Source of the DNA: JACPDH01 sp041671505
GTDB taxonomy: Bacteria; Acidobacteriota; Thermoanaerobaculia; Gp7-AA8
Assembly: GCA_041671505.1 (NCBI GenBank)
Contig: JBAZBK010000019.1
Coordinates: 62,001-126,000, forward strand
Direction of reading: 5' to 3'
DNA length: 64,000 nt
Shown here: piece by piece, positions 10,752 through 18,906 of the stretch
How positions within the stretch are numbered: position 1 is the first letter of the stretch
Layout: every line of letters starts with the position of its first letter
Notes under the pieces: model-generated
Seen by the model: the letters and a program-made list of their open reading frames with translations, nothing else
The model's database searches: none
Told to the model about the DNA's origin: nothing
Made by a program: the position numbers and the translations under genes

Positions 10752-11285
10752 CTACGCTATTGCGGTTCGAATTTTCTGAATTTGTGCCAGGACCGAGGCG
10801 TCGTAGACCTCGCTGTCGACTTCGGCCACGAATCCGCCGAGCAGCGACGAGTCGACCGCGACCTGCAGCTGAACCTGTCGGCCGAGGCGAGCCTCGAGAG
10901 CTTTCGTCAGCTCCGACTTCTCGTCTTCGCCCAACTGGTGCGCAGCGCGCACGCGCGCGACGACCGTGTTCGTCGCCTCGTTGATCATCGCGGAAAGCGC
11001 CTCGAGGATCGCGCCGAGGTCGTTGATCCGGTCGTTGGCGACGAGGACGTCGAGGGTTCGCAGGCCGAGTGTGCTCAGCGCCAGTTTCGCGCCGATCGCC
11101 GCCGCGATCGATTTCTTGATCTTCGCGTCGACACCGGGGTTCTCGAACAGCGTCGAAAGGTCCGGCGATCCGGAACGGGCGATCTCGAATCTCGCGAGCT
11201 CGTCGTGAAGCACTCGGGCGGCGGCGGGGGTCGTCACGACCTCCATGATCGCCTTCGCGTACGGCCGTGCGAATCGCCGGATCAT
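10752..11285 (-). CDS. atpH: ATP synthase delta subunit
   Basis: This 177-residue peripheral-stalk subunit links the b subunits to the top of F1. It shows the family N-terminus (RFARPYAKAIMEV) and the conserved C-terminal 'VDSSLLGGFVAEVDSEVYD'. Its ATG overlaps the stop of the b-subunit gene by four bases (ATGA), so translation is probably coupled. Confidence 0.93.
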   Translation of the reverse strand: MIRRFARPYAKAIMEVVTTPAAARVLHDELARFEIARSGSPDLSTLFENPGVDAKIKKSIAAAIGAKLALSTLGLRTLDVLVANDRINDLGAILEALSAMINEATNTVVARVRAAHQLGEDEKSELTKALEARLGRQVQLQVAVDSSLLGGFVAEVDSEVYDASVLAQIQKIRTAIA

Positions 11286-11890
11286 GCCTTCGTCTCCTGA
11301 ATCGCCTTCACGCTGTCGGCGAAGACCCGTTTCCTGTCGGAGTCGGTCATCGATGTCGTCAGAATCTCGTGCGTCTTCTCGGCGGCGAGCTCCCCGGCGT
11401 ATTCGGTCAGCTCTTTGCGAGCGAGCTTGATGCGCGAGTCGACGTCGCCGCGCGCCTGCGCGAGGATCTTTTCCGCCTCGACGCGTGCCGCCTCGAGGAT
11501 CTCCGACTTCTGCTTCTCTCCGTCGACCTTCGCGCGTTCGATGATCGCGGTGACGTCGGCTTCGATCTGATCGAGCCGCGCCTGGATGTCGGCGGCGAGC
11601 CGGTCGGCCTTCGCGTTCCGTTCCTTCGCTTCCGCCAGCTCGGCGCGGATCTGCTCGCCGCGCGCGGCGAATGCGGACGAGATGGGGCCTTTCAGCAGAT
11701 AGCCGAGCAGCCCCAGGAAGACGATGATGTTGATCAGTTTCAGCACCCAGGCCGGCATGCCGAAGTAGGTCTTCTCCACGTGCGCGCCTTCGCCGGCGGC
11801 TACTTCAGCGTGTTCGCTCTCGGCTGCCAGCGCGAGCACCGGAAGCGCGACGAGCAGCAGCGCAAGGATCAGTAGGATTGCCTTCTTCAC
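11282..11890 (-). CDS. atpF: ATP synthase b-type stator subunit with signal-like N-terminus
   Basis: This 202-residue stator protein begins with a hydrophobic, signal-like segment (KKAILLILALLLVALPVLAL, then AAESEH). A second membrane helix follows at about residues 40-60, then a long charged coiled coil rich in Ala, Glu, Lys and Arg. The pattern fits the b subunit that connects membrane Fo to F1. The GTG start at 11890 overlaps the stop of the preceding b' gene by four bases (GTGA) and has an AGGCAGGG ribosome binding site. The frame is open further upstream, but that part is only the shadow of the b' gene. A cleavable N-terminus followed by a second membrane helix is unlike the E. coli b subunit. 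Confidence 0.85.
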   Translation of the reverse strand: MKKAILLILALLLVALPVLALAAESEHAEVAAGEGAHVEKTYFGMPAWVLKLINIIVFLGLLGYLLKGPISSAFAARGEQIRAELAEAKERNAKADRLAADIQARLDQIEADVTAIIERAKVDGEKQKSEILEAARVEAEKILAQARGDVDSRIKLARKELTEYAGELAAEKTHEILTTSMTDSDRKRVFADSVKAIQETKA

Positions 11891-12333
11891 AGAGCCCTGC
11901 CTACGATTCGCTCGACTGCAAGGCGCGCGAGCGCGCTCACGTCGCCATCGATTTTCTGTCTTGCCGTCGCCACGGCCGACGCGAGCTCCGCGCTCGCGCT
12001 GCCGACGATGGCCGCTGCGTCTTTTCGCGTCTTCTCCACGGAGTCGGCGCGATGCTTTGCAGCCTCCGCCTTGAGGGCCTCGCGGAACTCGCTCCCCTGC
12101 TTTTTTGCCTGCACGACGCGCGCTTCCATTTCGCGCGTCGCTTCGTTGAAGCGCGCGAGCGCGTCTTCGTGCCGTGTCGCCGCGTTGCGTACGTCCTGCT
12201 CCCGCTCCGTCATGACGCGGTTGACCGGCTGGAAGAAGAACTTCCTGAGCACGAGGTACTCGAGGAAAAAGATCACCATGATGGCGATCAGAGACTTGTC
12301 GGGCGTGAGGTTGAGTCCCTCGGATATCAGCAT
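11887..12333 (-). CDS. ATP synthase b/b'-type stator subunit, first gene of the operon
   Basis: This 148-residue protein has one membrane helix near its N-terminus (DKSLIAIMVIFFLEYLVLRK) and then a coiled coil with the typical FFQPVNRVMTEREQDV start. It is a second b-type subunit, b or b'. Two different b-type genes suggest a heterodimeric peripheral stalk, as in phototrophs and several other phyla. The ATG at 12333 is chosen because the membrane anchor begins shortly after it; the frame remains open upstream without family similarity. No a (atpB) or c (atpE) gene precedes it, and a promoter lies directly upstream. Confidence 0.85.
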   Translation of the reverse strand: MLISEGLNLTPDKSLIAIMVIFFLEYLVLRKFFFQPVNRVMTEREQDVRNAATRHEDALARFNEATREMEARVVQAKKQGSEFREALKAEAAKHRADSVEKTRKDAAAIVGSASAELASAVATARQKIDGDVSALARLAVERIVGRAL

Positions 12334-12417
12334 ACGTTTGGCGCCTGTTTCCTGGGAGAGACGGCGCCGATTGGCACCGATCAGGCTCGCGTAGAGACAC
12401 CTCTCCGAAGCCGCTGC

Positions 12418-12446
12418 TGTATAGCACAGCAGTAAGGAGGAATCAA
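12418..12446 (-). promoter_or_regulatory. Promoter of the ATP synthase operon
   Basis: On the minus strand TTGATT (12441-12446) and TATACA (12418-12423) are spaced by exactly 17 bases, about 85 bases before the ATG of the b'-type gene. This supports the operon beginning here without atpB or atpE. Confidence 0.6.
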
Positions 12447-12487
12447 CCGAGGGAACGAAGCACGCAACCCCTCGGTTTCTCACGCGG

Positions 12488-13042
12488 ATGAGTGATTCGT
12501 ACCGCGGAATCCTGAGGCACGCCGACGCCCACTTCGACGAGGTGAGAAATCGTCTCGGAAGGCACCTCGAATGCCGTCTCGGATGCACCGGATGTTGCCA
12601 CGGCCTGTTCGAGATCGGCGGTGCCGACGTGGCGATGATCGCCGACGCACTGCGCGCCGCCGATCCTTCAGTCAGAGCGTCCCTCGTCACACGCTCACGA
12701 GAAATTCTGGAGTCCTTCGACGCTCCGGCGATCCGCGACTGCGACACCTCGGAGAAACAGGCGTTCTTCGAGCGCGCGGGAGACGTTGCCTGCCCTGCGC
12801 TGGACGACGACGGCGCCTGCAGGATCTACGAGAATCGTCCGCTCATGTGCCGGACGTTCGGGCTGCCGATTCGCGAAGGACGCGACTACCTCGGGCAGGA
12901 GTGCGAGCTCAACTTCGTCGAAGCGCTGCGAGACGAAAAAGAGTCGGCCGCGTGGGACCTTGAATGGGAGGACGCCGCCGGACCCGACGATCAGTTCTCG
13001 ATCCCGGAAGCGATCATTCTCGCTTCACTTTTCCTCGACTGA
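12488..13042 (+). CDS. YkgJ-type cysteine-cluster protein
   Basis: This 184-residue protein has the ordered cysteines of the YkgJ/CxxCxxCC family: CRLGCTGCCHG near residue 33, CPALDDDGACRIYENRP near residue 100, then CRTFGLPIR. The family is thought to bind zinc or an Fe-S cluster, and its role is not well settled. The gene is divergent from the ATP synthase operon and convergent with the bactofilin gene, so it is a single-gene unit. No strong ribosome binding site is seen before the ATG. Confidence 0.75.
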   Translation: MSDSYRGILRHADAHFDEVRNRLGRHLECRLGCTGCCHGLFEIGGADVAMIADALRAADPSVRASLVTRSREILESFDAPAIRDCDTSEKQAFFERAGDVACPALDDDGACRIYENRPLMCRTFGLPIREGRDYLGQECELNFVEALRDEKESAAWDLEWEDAAGPDDQFSIPEAIILASLFLD

Positions 13043-13060
13043 CGAGCAACGCCCGACAAC

Positions 13061-13435
13061 TCAGTGCGCTGGTGGTTTGGCAGGGCCGGGAGCCTTCGAC
13101 GCGTCCTTCACCATCACACAGTTGCCTTCGAAGATCGCGCCTTCCTCGATGATGAGCGCGGGGGTTTCCAGGTCGCAGTAGACCCGGCCGTTCCGGTGGA
13201 TCTCGATCCGGCCCGTCACCTTGATCTTGCCACGAACCGTCCCGCTGACCGCCACGCTGCCGACGATGATTTCGCCTTCGATGTTCGCGCTGTCTCCGAC
13301 GATCAGCTCGTTCTTCGAGATGACCTTGCCGATGAAGCGCCCGTCGATGCGCATCGTGTCTTCGAATTCGAGCTCACCACGAAACGTCGACCCGCGGTCG
13401 AGGAACCCGTTCAGCTCGCCACCCTTCTTGCTCAC
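13061..13435 (-). CDS. Bactofilin
   Basis: This 124-residue protein is mostly one bactofilin (DUF583) beta-helix: repeating turns such as 'MRIDGRFIGKVISKNELIVG' and 'GEIIVGSVAVSGTVRGKIKV', with a short Pro/Ala-rich tail. Bactofilins polymerise into nucleotide-free filaments that organise cell shape and, in myxobacteria, hold ParABS components in place. The GTG start overlaps the parB stop by four bases (GTGA), so it is the third, coupled gene of the parA-parB unit. This linkage suggests a role in chromosome segregation (inference). Confidence 0.9.
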   Translation of the reverse strand: MSKKGGELNGFLDRGSTFRGELEFEDTMRIDGRFIGKVISKNELIVGDSANIEGEIIVGSVAVSGTVRGKIKVTGRIEIHRNGRVYCDLETPALIIEEGAIFEGNCVMVKDASKAPGPAKPPAH

Positions 13436-14298
13436 GCTCGTTTTCCTCCCGTCAGGCTCTCGAACAGCCTGATCAGTTCGTCCTCGTTCGAGAATGCGAC
13501 CTGGATCGTCCCTCCACGCTTCTTCCTGTGGATTTCGACTCGCGTGCGGAGCGACTTCTGCAGCCGCTCTTCGGCGTCGCGGGTAAAGACGTCCTTCTGC
13601 GCTTCTGCTTTCTTCGGCGCCGCGGGCTTCGGCGAAACGATCGCCTCCGTCTGCCGCACGCTCAGATCGTCGCGCACGACTTTCGCCGCCAGCTCTTCCT
13701 GCTGCTTTGCCGTTTGCAGCGATAGAAGCGCTCGCGCGTGGCCCATTGAAATCTGCATCGACGCCACGAGCTTCTTGACCGCGTCGGGAAGTCGGAGCAG
13801 GCGCAACGAATTCGCCACGGTCGACCGTTCCTTGCCGACGCGCTTGGCGACTTCCTCCTGTGTAAGGCCGAACTCGTCGTGGAGCTGCTGGTACGCGAGC
13901 GCCTCCTCGATCGGGTTCAGGTCTTCGCGCTGGATGTTCTCGATCAGCGCGATCTCGAGCGCGCCGAGCCCGACGATCGGATCTTTGACGATCGCGGGGA
14001 CTGTCGTTAGGCCGGCGAGCTTCGCCGCGCGGAAGCGGCGCTCTCCCGCGATCAGCTGATACTTGTCGCCGTTGCGCGTGACCAGGAGAGGCTGGACGAT
14101 TCCGTGGGAGCGGACGCTCTCGGAAAGCTCGCGAATGGCCGCGTCACCAAACGTCTTTCGCGGCTGGTAGGGATTCGGCGTAATCGACTCGATCGGCAGC
14201 TCGAGCGCCGATCCGCTGTGGCCGACCGGCTGCGCGTCCTTCTGGGGAATCAGCGCACCGAGTCCGCGACCAAGCACCTTCTTCGCGCTCTTACTCAC
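13432..14298 (-). CDS. parB: Chromosome-partitioning protein ParB
   Basis: This 288-residue protein binds parS and loads onto DNA as a CTP-dependent clamp. It has the conserved N-terminus (RGLGALIP), the CTP-binding region 'SVRSHGIVQPLLV...GERRFRAAKLAG' with the GERRFRA motif, and the helix-turn-helix region around 'GLTQEEVAKRVGKERSTVAN'. A C-terminal dimerisation region follows a charged linker. Its GTG start overlaps the parA stop (GTGA). Two parS sites lie 3.2 kb away between mnmE and mnmG. Confidence 0.97.
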   Translation of the reverse strand: MSKSAKKVLGRGLGALIPQKDAQPVGHSGSALELPIESITPNPYQPRKTFGDAAIRELSESVRSHGIVQPLLVTRNGDKYQLIAGERRFRAAKLAGLTTVPAIVKDPIVGLGALEIALIENIQREDLNPIEEALAYQQLHDEFGLTQEEVAKRVGKERSTVANSLRLLRLPDAVKKLVASMQISMGHARALLSLQTAKQQEELAAKVVRDDLSVRQTEAIVSPKPAAPKKAEAQKDVFTRDAEERLQKSLRTRVEIHRKKRGGTIQVAFSNEDELIRLFESLTGGKRA

Positions 14299-15068
14299 TG
14301 GATCACCACCTCGAGTTTTCTTGTAAACTCCTGAGCTAATTGAATATATGCCTCGCTACCTCGTGATTTCACGTCGTAGAGAAGGATCGGTTTCCCGAAC
14401 GAAGGCGCCTCGGCCAATCGCACGTTCCGTGGGATGACAGTGTCGAAGACCTTCTCGGCAAAGAAGTTGCGGATCTCTTCGGCGACCTGGCGCGACAGAT
14501 TCACCCGCTCGTCGAACATCGTCAGGATGATCCCAGCGATCTCGAGTCCGGGATTGAGCGTGTCACGAACGCGATCGACGGTATCGACGAGCTGCGACAC
14601 ACCTTCGAGCGCGTAGTACTCGGCTTGAAGCGGAACCACTACCACGTCCGCTGCGGTCAGCGCATTGACCGTCAGGAGGCCGAGGGACGGCGGACAGTCG
14701 ATCAGCACGAAGTCGTATTCGTCGCGGATCGTATCGAGGGCGCCCTGCAGTCGATGCTCTCTACCGTCAATTTCGGAAAGTTCAAGGTCCGCTCCGACGA
14801 GATCGATCGACGACGGCGCGATGAAGAACGTCGGCAGCCCGCCCGTCTGTACGACTCCGTGAATGTCGTGCCCTTCCACGAGAACGCCGTACATCGACGG
14901 GATTCCGCTCTTGGGAAATCCGGTCCCTGACGTTGCGTTCGCCTGGGGATCGAGATCGATGACAAGCGTCCGCTTTTCAAGGGCAGCCAGGGCGGCCCCG
15001 AGGTTGACGGCGGTGGTCGTTTTTCCGACGCCGCCCTTCTGATTCACGATCGCGACGACAATACCCAT
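14295..15068 (-). CDS. parA: Chromosome-partitioning ATPase ParA
   Basis: This 257-residue MRP/MinD-type ATPase has the deviant Walker A 'NQKGGVGKTTTAVNLG' at residue 9, Walker A' 'VIDLDPQANAT' and Walker B 'VLIDCPPSLG'. It moves ParB-parS complexes over the nucleoid. The ATG at 15068 is chosen because it places the P-loop at the N-terminus as in the family and has a GGTGAGA ribosome binding site; the frame continues open upstream inside rsmG. The start is only a few bases after the rsmG stop. Confidence 0.97.
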   Translation of the reverse strand: MGIVVAIVNQKGGVGKTTTAVNLGAALAALEKRTLVIDLDPQANATSGTGFPKSGIPSMYGVLVEGHDIHGVVQTGGLPTFFIAPSSIDLVGADLELSEIDGREHRLQGALDTIRDEYDFVLIDCPPSLGLLTVNALTAADVVVVPLQAEYYALEGVSQLVDTVDRVRDTLNPGLEIAGIILTMFDERVNLSRQVAEEIRNFFAEKVFDTVIPRNVRLAEAPSFGKPILLYDVKSRGSEAYIQLAQEFTRKLEVVIQ

Positions 15069-15072
15069 CTTC

Positions 15073-15630
15073 TCACCCGGCAAAACGAAGTACGACGAGG
15101 AAGTTGTCTTCCCCTCGCGGGAGCCTGTGCGCCGTTTCGAGAGGAAATCCGGCGAGCCGCGGCGGCTCGGGAGAGCGCTCGAATAACGCGACACGCCCGT
15201 CCGCGGTGAGTTTCTCGCGGACCATCGGAACCCACTCTTCGGGGTGCCCGACGGCGCGCGACGTCACCAGGGAGAAGCGGATCTGCGGATCGAGCTTCTC
15301 GAGAGCGCGCTGCAATCTATCACCGTGAACTACTGAATTCAACGCGCAGACGCGCACCGCGTGCTTGAGAAATGCCCACTTCCGCTGGTCTGCTTCGACG
15401 AGGTGAAAGCGAGCATTCGGGCTCACGATCGCCATCGGAATTGCCGGGAGCCCCCCTCCGCTGCCGAAATCGAGAACTTCTCCTTCGGGCCGCAGAAACT
15501 CCGCCGCGGCGACGGCCTCGGCGATGTGCGCGTCGATGTTCCTCTTCGCTTCGGGGCCGACGAGATTGATCTTCGCGGTCCAGCGGAGGAGCTCGTCACG
15601 ATAGGTTCTGAGCGCTTCGTCCCGATCCAA
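15073..15630 (-). CDS. rsmG: 16S rRNA (guanine527-N7)-methyltransferase RsmG
   Basis: This 185-residue methyltransferase modifies G527 of 16S rRNA using SAM. The SAM-binding motif 'EVLDFGSGGGLPAIPMAI' is at about residue 50, and 'SRAVGHPEEWVPM' follows later. The start is TTG at 15630, which overlaps the end of mnmG by 35 bases. The mnmG-rsmG-parA-parB order is a common origin-proximal arrangement. Confidence 0.93.
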   Translation of the reverse strand: MDRDEALRTYRDELLRWTAKINLVGPEAKRNIDAHIAEAVAAAEFLRPEGEVLDFGSGGGLPAIPMAIVSPNARFHLVEADQRKWAFLKHAVRVCALNSVVHGDRLQRALEKLDPQIRFSLVTSRAVGHPEEWVPMVREKLTADGRVALFERSPEPPRLAGFPLETAHRLPRGEDNFLVVLRFAG

Positions 15631-17527
15631 TTGAGTTCCTCAGTTCGTAGCGCAGGCTCATCCGGAGGACGGCGACGGCCGCCGGAGTGACCCCGGGGAT
15701 CCGCGCCGCCTGCCCGAGGGACGAGGGCTGCACTTTGTTCAACTTCTCGACGACTTCGGTCGAAAGTCCCGGTCTCTCGAAGTGGAAGCCGACCGGAATT
15801 CGGAGCGCTTCATCGTCGCGGACGCTGCGAGCTTCCCGCTCCTGCTTCTCGATATAGCCAGCATAGCGGGCGCGATTCAAGACTCCCTCGAGCTCGTCGT
15901 CGGGCAGCGAGTCGCGCAGCCCGGCGAGATGTGCAAGCTTGTCCGAAGCGCCACAGTGCCTGAAGAACGCCTCCACATCGAGATCGGGACGCGAAAGGAG
16001 TCGTGCGACCGTCGTAGGCCCGGTGATCGAAACGCCCAGCGGGTCGAGCCATTCCAGGGTCTCGCGGTCGGGTTTCAGCTCCTCCCCCTCGAAGGCACCC
16101 TGCGCGGCAGTCGTACGCTCGAGCCGCGACGCGACGCGGCGGAGCCGCTCGGTGTCGACGATTCCTAGACTCTCGGCGAGGCCGGTCAGTCGTTCGTAGA
16201 CCGAATCGCAGCCGAGGAGGAGCCGGTACTCGGCTCGCGACGTGAACATCCGGTACGGTTCTTCGGTGCCGAGCGTCACGAGATCGTCGACCATGACCCC
16301 GGCGTAAGCGCAGTCCCGGCCCAACACGAAGGGGTCTCGCCCTCGAACCTGCTGAACCGCATTGATGCCGGCAAGCAGGCCCTGTGCCGCGGCTTCCTCG
16401 TAGCCGGAGGTTCCGTTGATCTGTCCGGCGAGAAAAAGACCACGGATGCCGCGAACCTGCAGCGACGCATCGAGTTGCTGCGGATTCGCGAAGTCGTATT
16501 CGACTGCGTAGCCGTAGCGTGCGATCTCGGCGTTTTCGAAGCCCGGCATCGAGTGAACGATGGCGTCCTGAACGTCCGCCGGGAGCGAGGTGGAAACGCC
16601 GTTGAGATAGAGCCAGGGGTGCTCGAGACCTTCCGGCTCCACAAAGATGAGGTGGCGCTCCTTGTCGGCGAAGCGGACGACCTTGTCTTCGATCGACGGG
16701 CAGTAGCGGGGCCCCGTGGCCTTTATCTGTCCCGAGAACATCGGGGCCCGGTGGAGGTTGCGCCTGATGACGTCATGCGCTTCAGCGCCGGTCCAGGTCG
16801 TCCAGCACGCGACCTGGGTAAGAGAGATCCGGTCGGTGAGAATCGAGAACGGTCGCGGGACTGGGTCGCCTGGCGCGAGCTGCAAGCGCGAATAATCGAC
16901 GGAAGAGGCTAATACGCGAGGGGGCGTTCCGGTCTTCAGGCGGCCGAGCTCGAGCCCGGCGGCACGAAGCGAGTCAGAGAGACCCTCGGCCGACGGCTCG
17001 CCGAATCGCCCTCCGACAGTTTTTTCCTCGCCAGAATGCATGAGCGCTCGCAGAAAGGTTCCGGTCGTAACGATCGCGGCGCGGGTCTCGAGCCGCGAAC
17101 CGTCTCCCAGAATGACCGCGGAGACGGCATCCTGTCGGTATTCGATCGACCCGACGGTCGCTTCTAGGATCGTGAGAGTCGGCTCCGCGGCGAGGATTCG
17201 CTGCACGGCAGCCGCGTACAGGTCGCGGTCACACTGGGCGCGCGGGCCCTGGACGGCGGGCCCTTTCGATCGGTTGAGGACTTTGAACTGGATCCCCGCC
17301 GCGTCAGTCGCCTCACCCATGAGTCCGCCGAGGGCGTCGATTTCTTTGACGAGATGACCTTTTGCGAGCCCCCCGATCGCCGGGTTACACGACATGCGGC
17401 CGATCGCGCTCCGGATCATCGTGACGAGCGCGACACGCAACCCGGCGCGCGCAGCGACGCGCGCGGCTTCGGCGCCGGCATGTCCGCCGCCAATCACGAC
17501 GATCTCGAATCGACCAGAGTCAGGCAT
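15596..17527 (-). CDS. mnmG: tRNA U34 carboxymethylaminomethyl enzyme MnmG
   Basis: This 643-residue FAD enzyme, with MnmE, makes the cmnm5 modification at the wobble uridine of several tRNAs. The N-terminus has the FAD-binding 'IGGGHAGAEAARVAARAG', followed by 'MSCNPAIGGLAKGHLVKEID' and the conserved cysteine motif further on. The ATG at 17527 gives the normal family length; the frame is open upstream through the two parS sites but that stretch is not conserved. It follows mnmE in the same direction. Confidence 0.96.
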   Translation of the reverse strand: MPDSGRFEIVVIGGGHAGAEAARVAARAGLRVALVTMIRSAIGRMSCNPAIGGLAKGHLVKEIDALGGLMGEATDAAGIQFKVLNRSKGPAVQGPRAQCDRDLYAAAVQRILAAEPTLTILEATVGSIEYRQDAVSAVILGDGSRLETRAAIVTTGTFLRALMHSGEEKTVGGRFGEPSAEGLSDSLRAAGLELGRLKTGTPPRVLASSVDYSRLQLAPGDPVPRPFSILTDRISLTQVACWTTWTGAEAHDVIRRNLHRAPMFSGQIKATGPRYCPSIEDKVVRFADKERHLIFVEPEGLEHPWLYLNGVSTSLPADVQDAIVHSMPGFENAEIARYGYAVEYDFANPQQLDASLQVRGIRGLFLAGQINGTSGYEEAAAQGLLAGINAVQQVRGRDPFVLGRDCAYAGVMVDDLVTLGTEEPYRMFTSRAEYRLLLGCDSVYERLTGLAESLGIVDTERLRRVASRLERTTAAQGAFEGEELKPDRETLEWLDPLGVSITGPTTVARLLSRPDLDVEAFFRHCGASDKLAHLAGLRDSLPDDELEGVLNRARYAGYIEKQEREARSVRDDEALRIPVGFHFERPGLSTEVVEKLNKVQPSSLGQAARIPGVTPAAVAVLRMSLRYELRNSIGSGRSAQNLS

Positions 17528-17543
17528 CGTTCCACGTGGAACA
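17528..17543. promoter_or_regulatory. parS centromere site 1
   Basis: CGTTCCACGTGGAACA is a 16-bp palindrome with one end mismatch. It matches the bacterial parS consensus TGTTTCACGTGAAACA except for the C/G pair at the fourth position and the first base. It touches the mnmG start codon, next to the parAB genes. Confidence 0.9.
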
Positions 17544-17560
17544 GCCTTGGGAACGAGCGA

Positions 17561-17576
17561 TGTTCCACGTGGAACG
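17561..17576. promoter_or_regulatory. parS centromere site 2
   Basis: TGTTCCACGTGGAACG is a second copy of the same palindrome, 17 bases after the first and just before the mnmE stop. Paired sites close together strengthen the parS call. Confidence 0.9.
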
Positions 17577-17583
17577 TCTTCCA

Positions 17584-18906
17584 CTACTTGCCGATGCAGA
17601 AGCGACTGAAGATCTCCCGGTAGATCTCGTCGCTCGAGATCGCTCCGGTCAACGCGCCCAGGGCCATCGCCGCACGGCGGAGGTCGGCAGCAATGAACTC
17701 CTCGCTCGCCCCTGCCCGGAGTGAGAAAAGCGCTCCCTCCAGCGCTTCGGCAGAAGCTTCGAACGCTCCCCGCTGTCGTTCGTTCACGACGGTGGGCGAC
17801 TCCTCGGCGGTCGCGTACCGCCTCTTGACCTCGCTGTCGAGTCGCGCAAGCAACTCCGGCATTCCCGTTCCGACGAGCACCGAGACCGCATCATCGACTC
17901 CCGTTACCAGGTCGCCTTTGGTCAGAATCACGATCGGGTCGCGCAGGCGCCCAAGCTCGGATCGATCGTCTTCCGTCATCCCGCGCCGGGCATCGACGAG
18001 ATAGAGGACGAGGTCCGCCAGCTCCGCGGCCGCGCGCGCCCGACCGATCCCGATCTCTTCGATCGCGTCGCCAGTGTCGCGCAGCCCTGCCGTATCGACG
18101 AAGGTCACCGGAATCCCACCAAGGTCGACCGTCTCCCGAAGGAGGTCGCGCGTCGTTCCAGGGATCGCCGTGACGATTGCCCGCTCGGTACCACAAAGAA
18201 AATTGAGCAGCGTCGATTTTCCTGCATTCGGTAGCCCGAGGATCACGGCGGTCAACCCGGCCTGAATCGCGTGACCTCTCGTCCAGGTCGCGGAGGTTGC
18301 TCGCACCTCGCTCAGGAGTGACTCGAGCAGAACCTCGGCTTCCGCGCGACCAACGAACTCGTACCCTTCCTCCGCGAAATCGAGAGCCGCTTCGAAGCGC
18401 GAGACGAGATCGAGCAGCGTCGCACGCATCGCCTCCGCCGCGCGACTCAGCTCTCCACCGAGGTTCCGAAGCGACAGTCGCGCCTGCATCGACGCCCTCG
18501 CGTCGATGAGGTCGACCACCGACTCCGCCTGAACGAGGTCGAGCTTCCCGTTGAGCACGGCACGCTCGGTGAATTCTCCCGGCTCGGCCAACCTCGCGCC
18601 ACGCCGGCGAACGACGTCGAGGAGCCTGCCCACGAGAAACGCACTGCCGTGCAGGCTCACCTCGACCAGGTCGTTGCCGGTGTACGAAGCCGGAGCGCGA
18701 TACGCGATCACGACCGCGTCGTCGATCGATTCGCCTTCGTCGCGGAGAGAGACGTGCGTTGCACGCCTCGACTCGAGCTCTCGCCCGGCGAGCGCCCCGA
18801 CGATCGCGATCGCGTCAGGGCCGTCGATCCGCACCACCGCGATCGCGCCACGCCCGAGCGCCGTCGCCGGCGCCACGATCGTGTCGTGCCCGATGGCGCC
18901 GCTCAC
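17584..18906 (-). CDS. mnmE: tRNA modification GTPase MnmE
   Basis: This 440-residue GTPase partners MnmG in wobble uridine modification. The N-terminal tetrahydrofolate-binding domain begins 'DTIVAPATALGRGAIAVVRI'. The G domain has 'GLPNAGKSTLLN' (G1), 'DTAGLRD' (G3) and 'TKGD' (G4). The C-terminus ends in the essential CIGK motif. The GTG start overlaps the jag stop (GTGA). Confidence 0.96.
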   Translation of the reverse strand: MSGAIGHDTIVAPATALGRGAIAVVRIDGPDAIAIVGALAGRELESRRATHVSLRDEGESIDDAVVIAYRAPASYTGNDLVEVSLHGSAFLVGRLLDVVRRRGARLAEPGEFTERAVLNGKLDLVQAESVVDLIDARASMQARLSLRNLGGELSRAAEAMRATLLDLVSRFEAALDFAEEGYEFVGRAEAEVLLESLLSEVRATSATWTRGHAIQAGLTAVILGLPNAGKSTLLNFLCGTERAIVTAIPGTTRDLLRETVDLGGIPVTFVDTAGLRDTGDAIEEIGIGRARAAAELADLVLYLVDARRGMTEDDRSELGRLRDPIVILTKGDLVTGVDDAVSVLVGTGMPELLARLDSEVKRRYATAEESPTVVNERQRGAFEASAEALEGALFSLRAGASEEFIAADLRRAAMALGALTGAISSDEIYREIFSRFCIGK

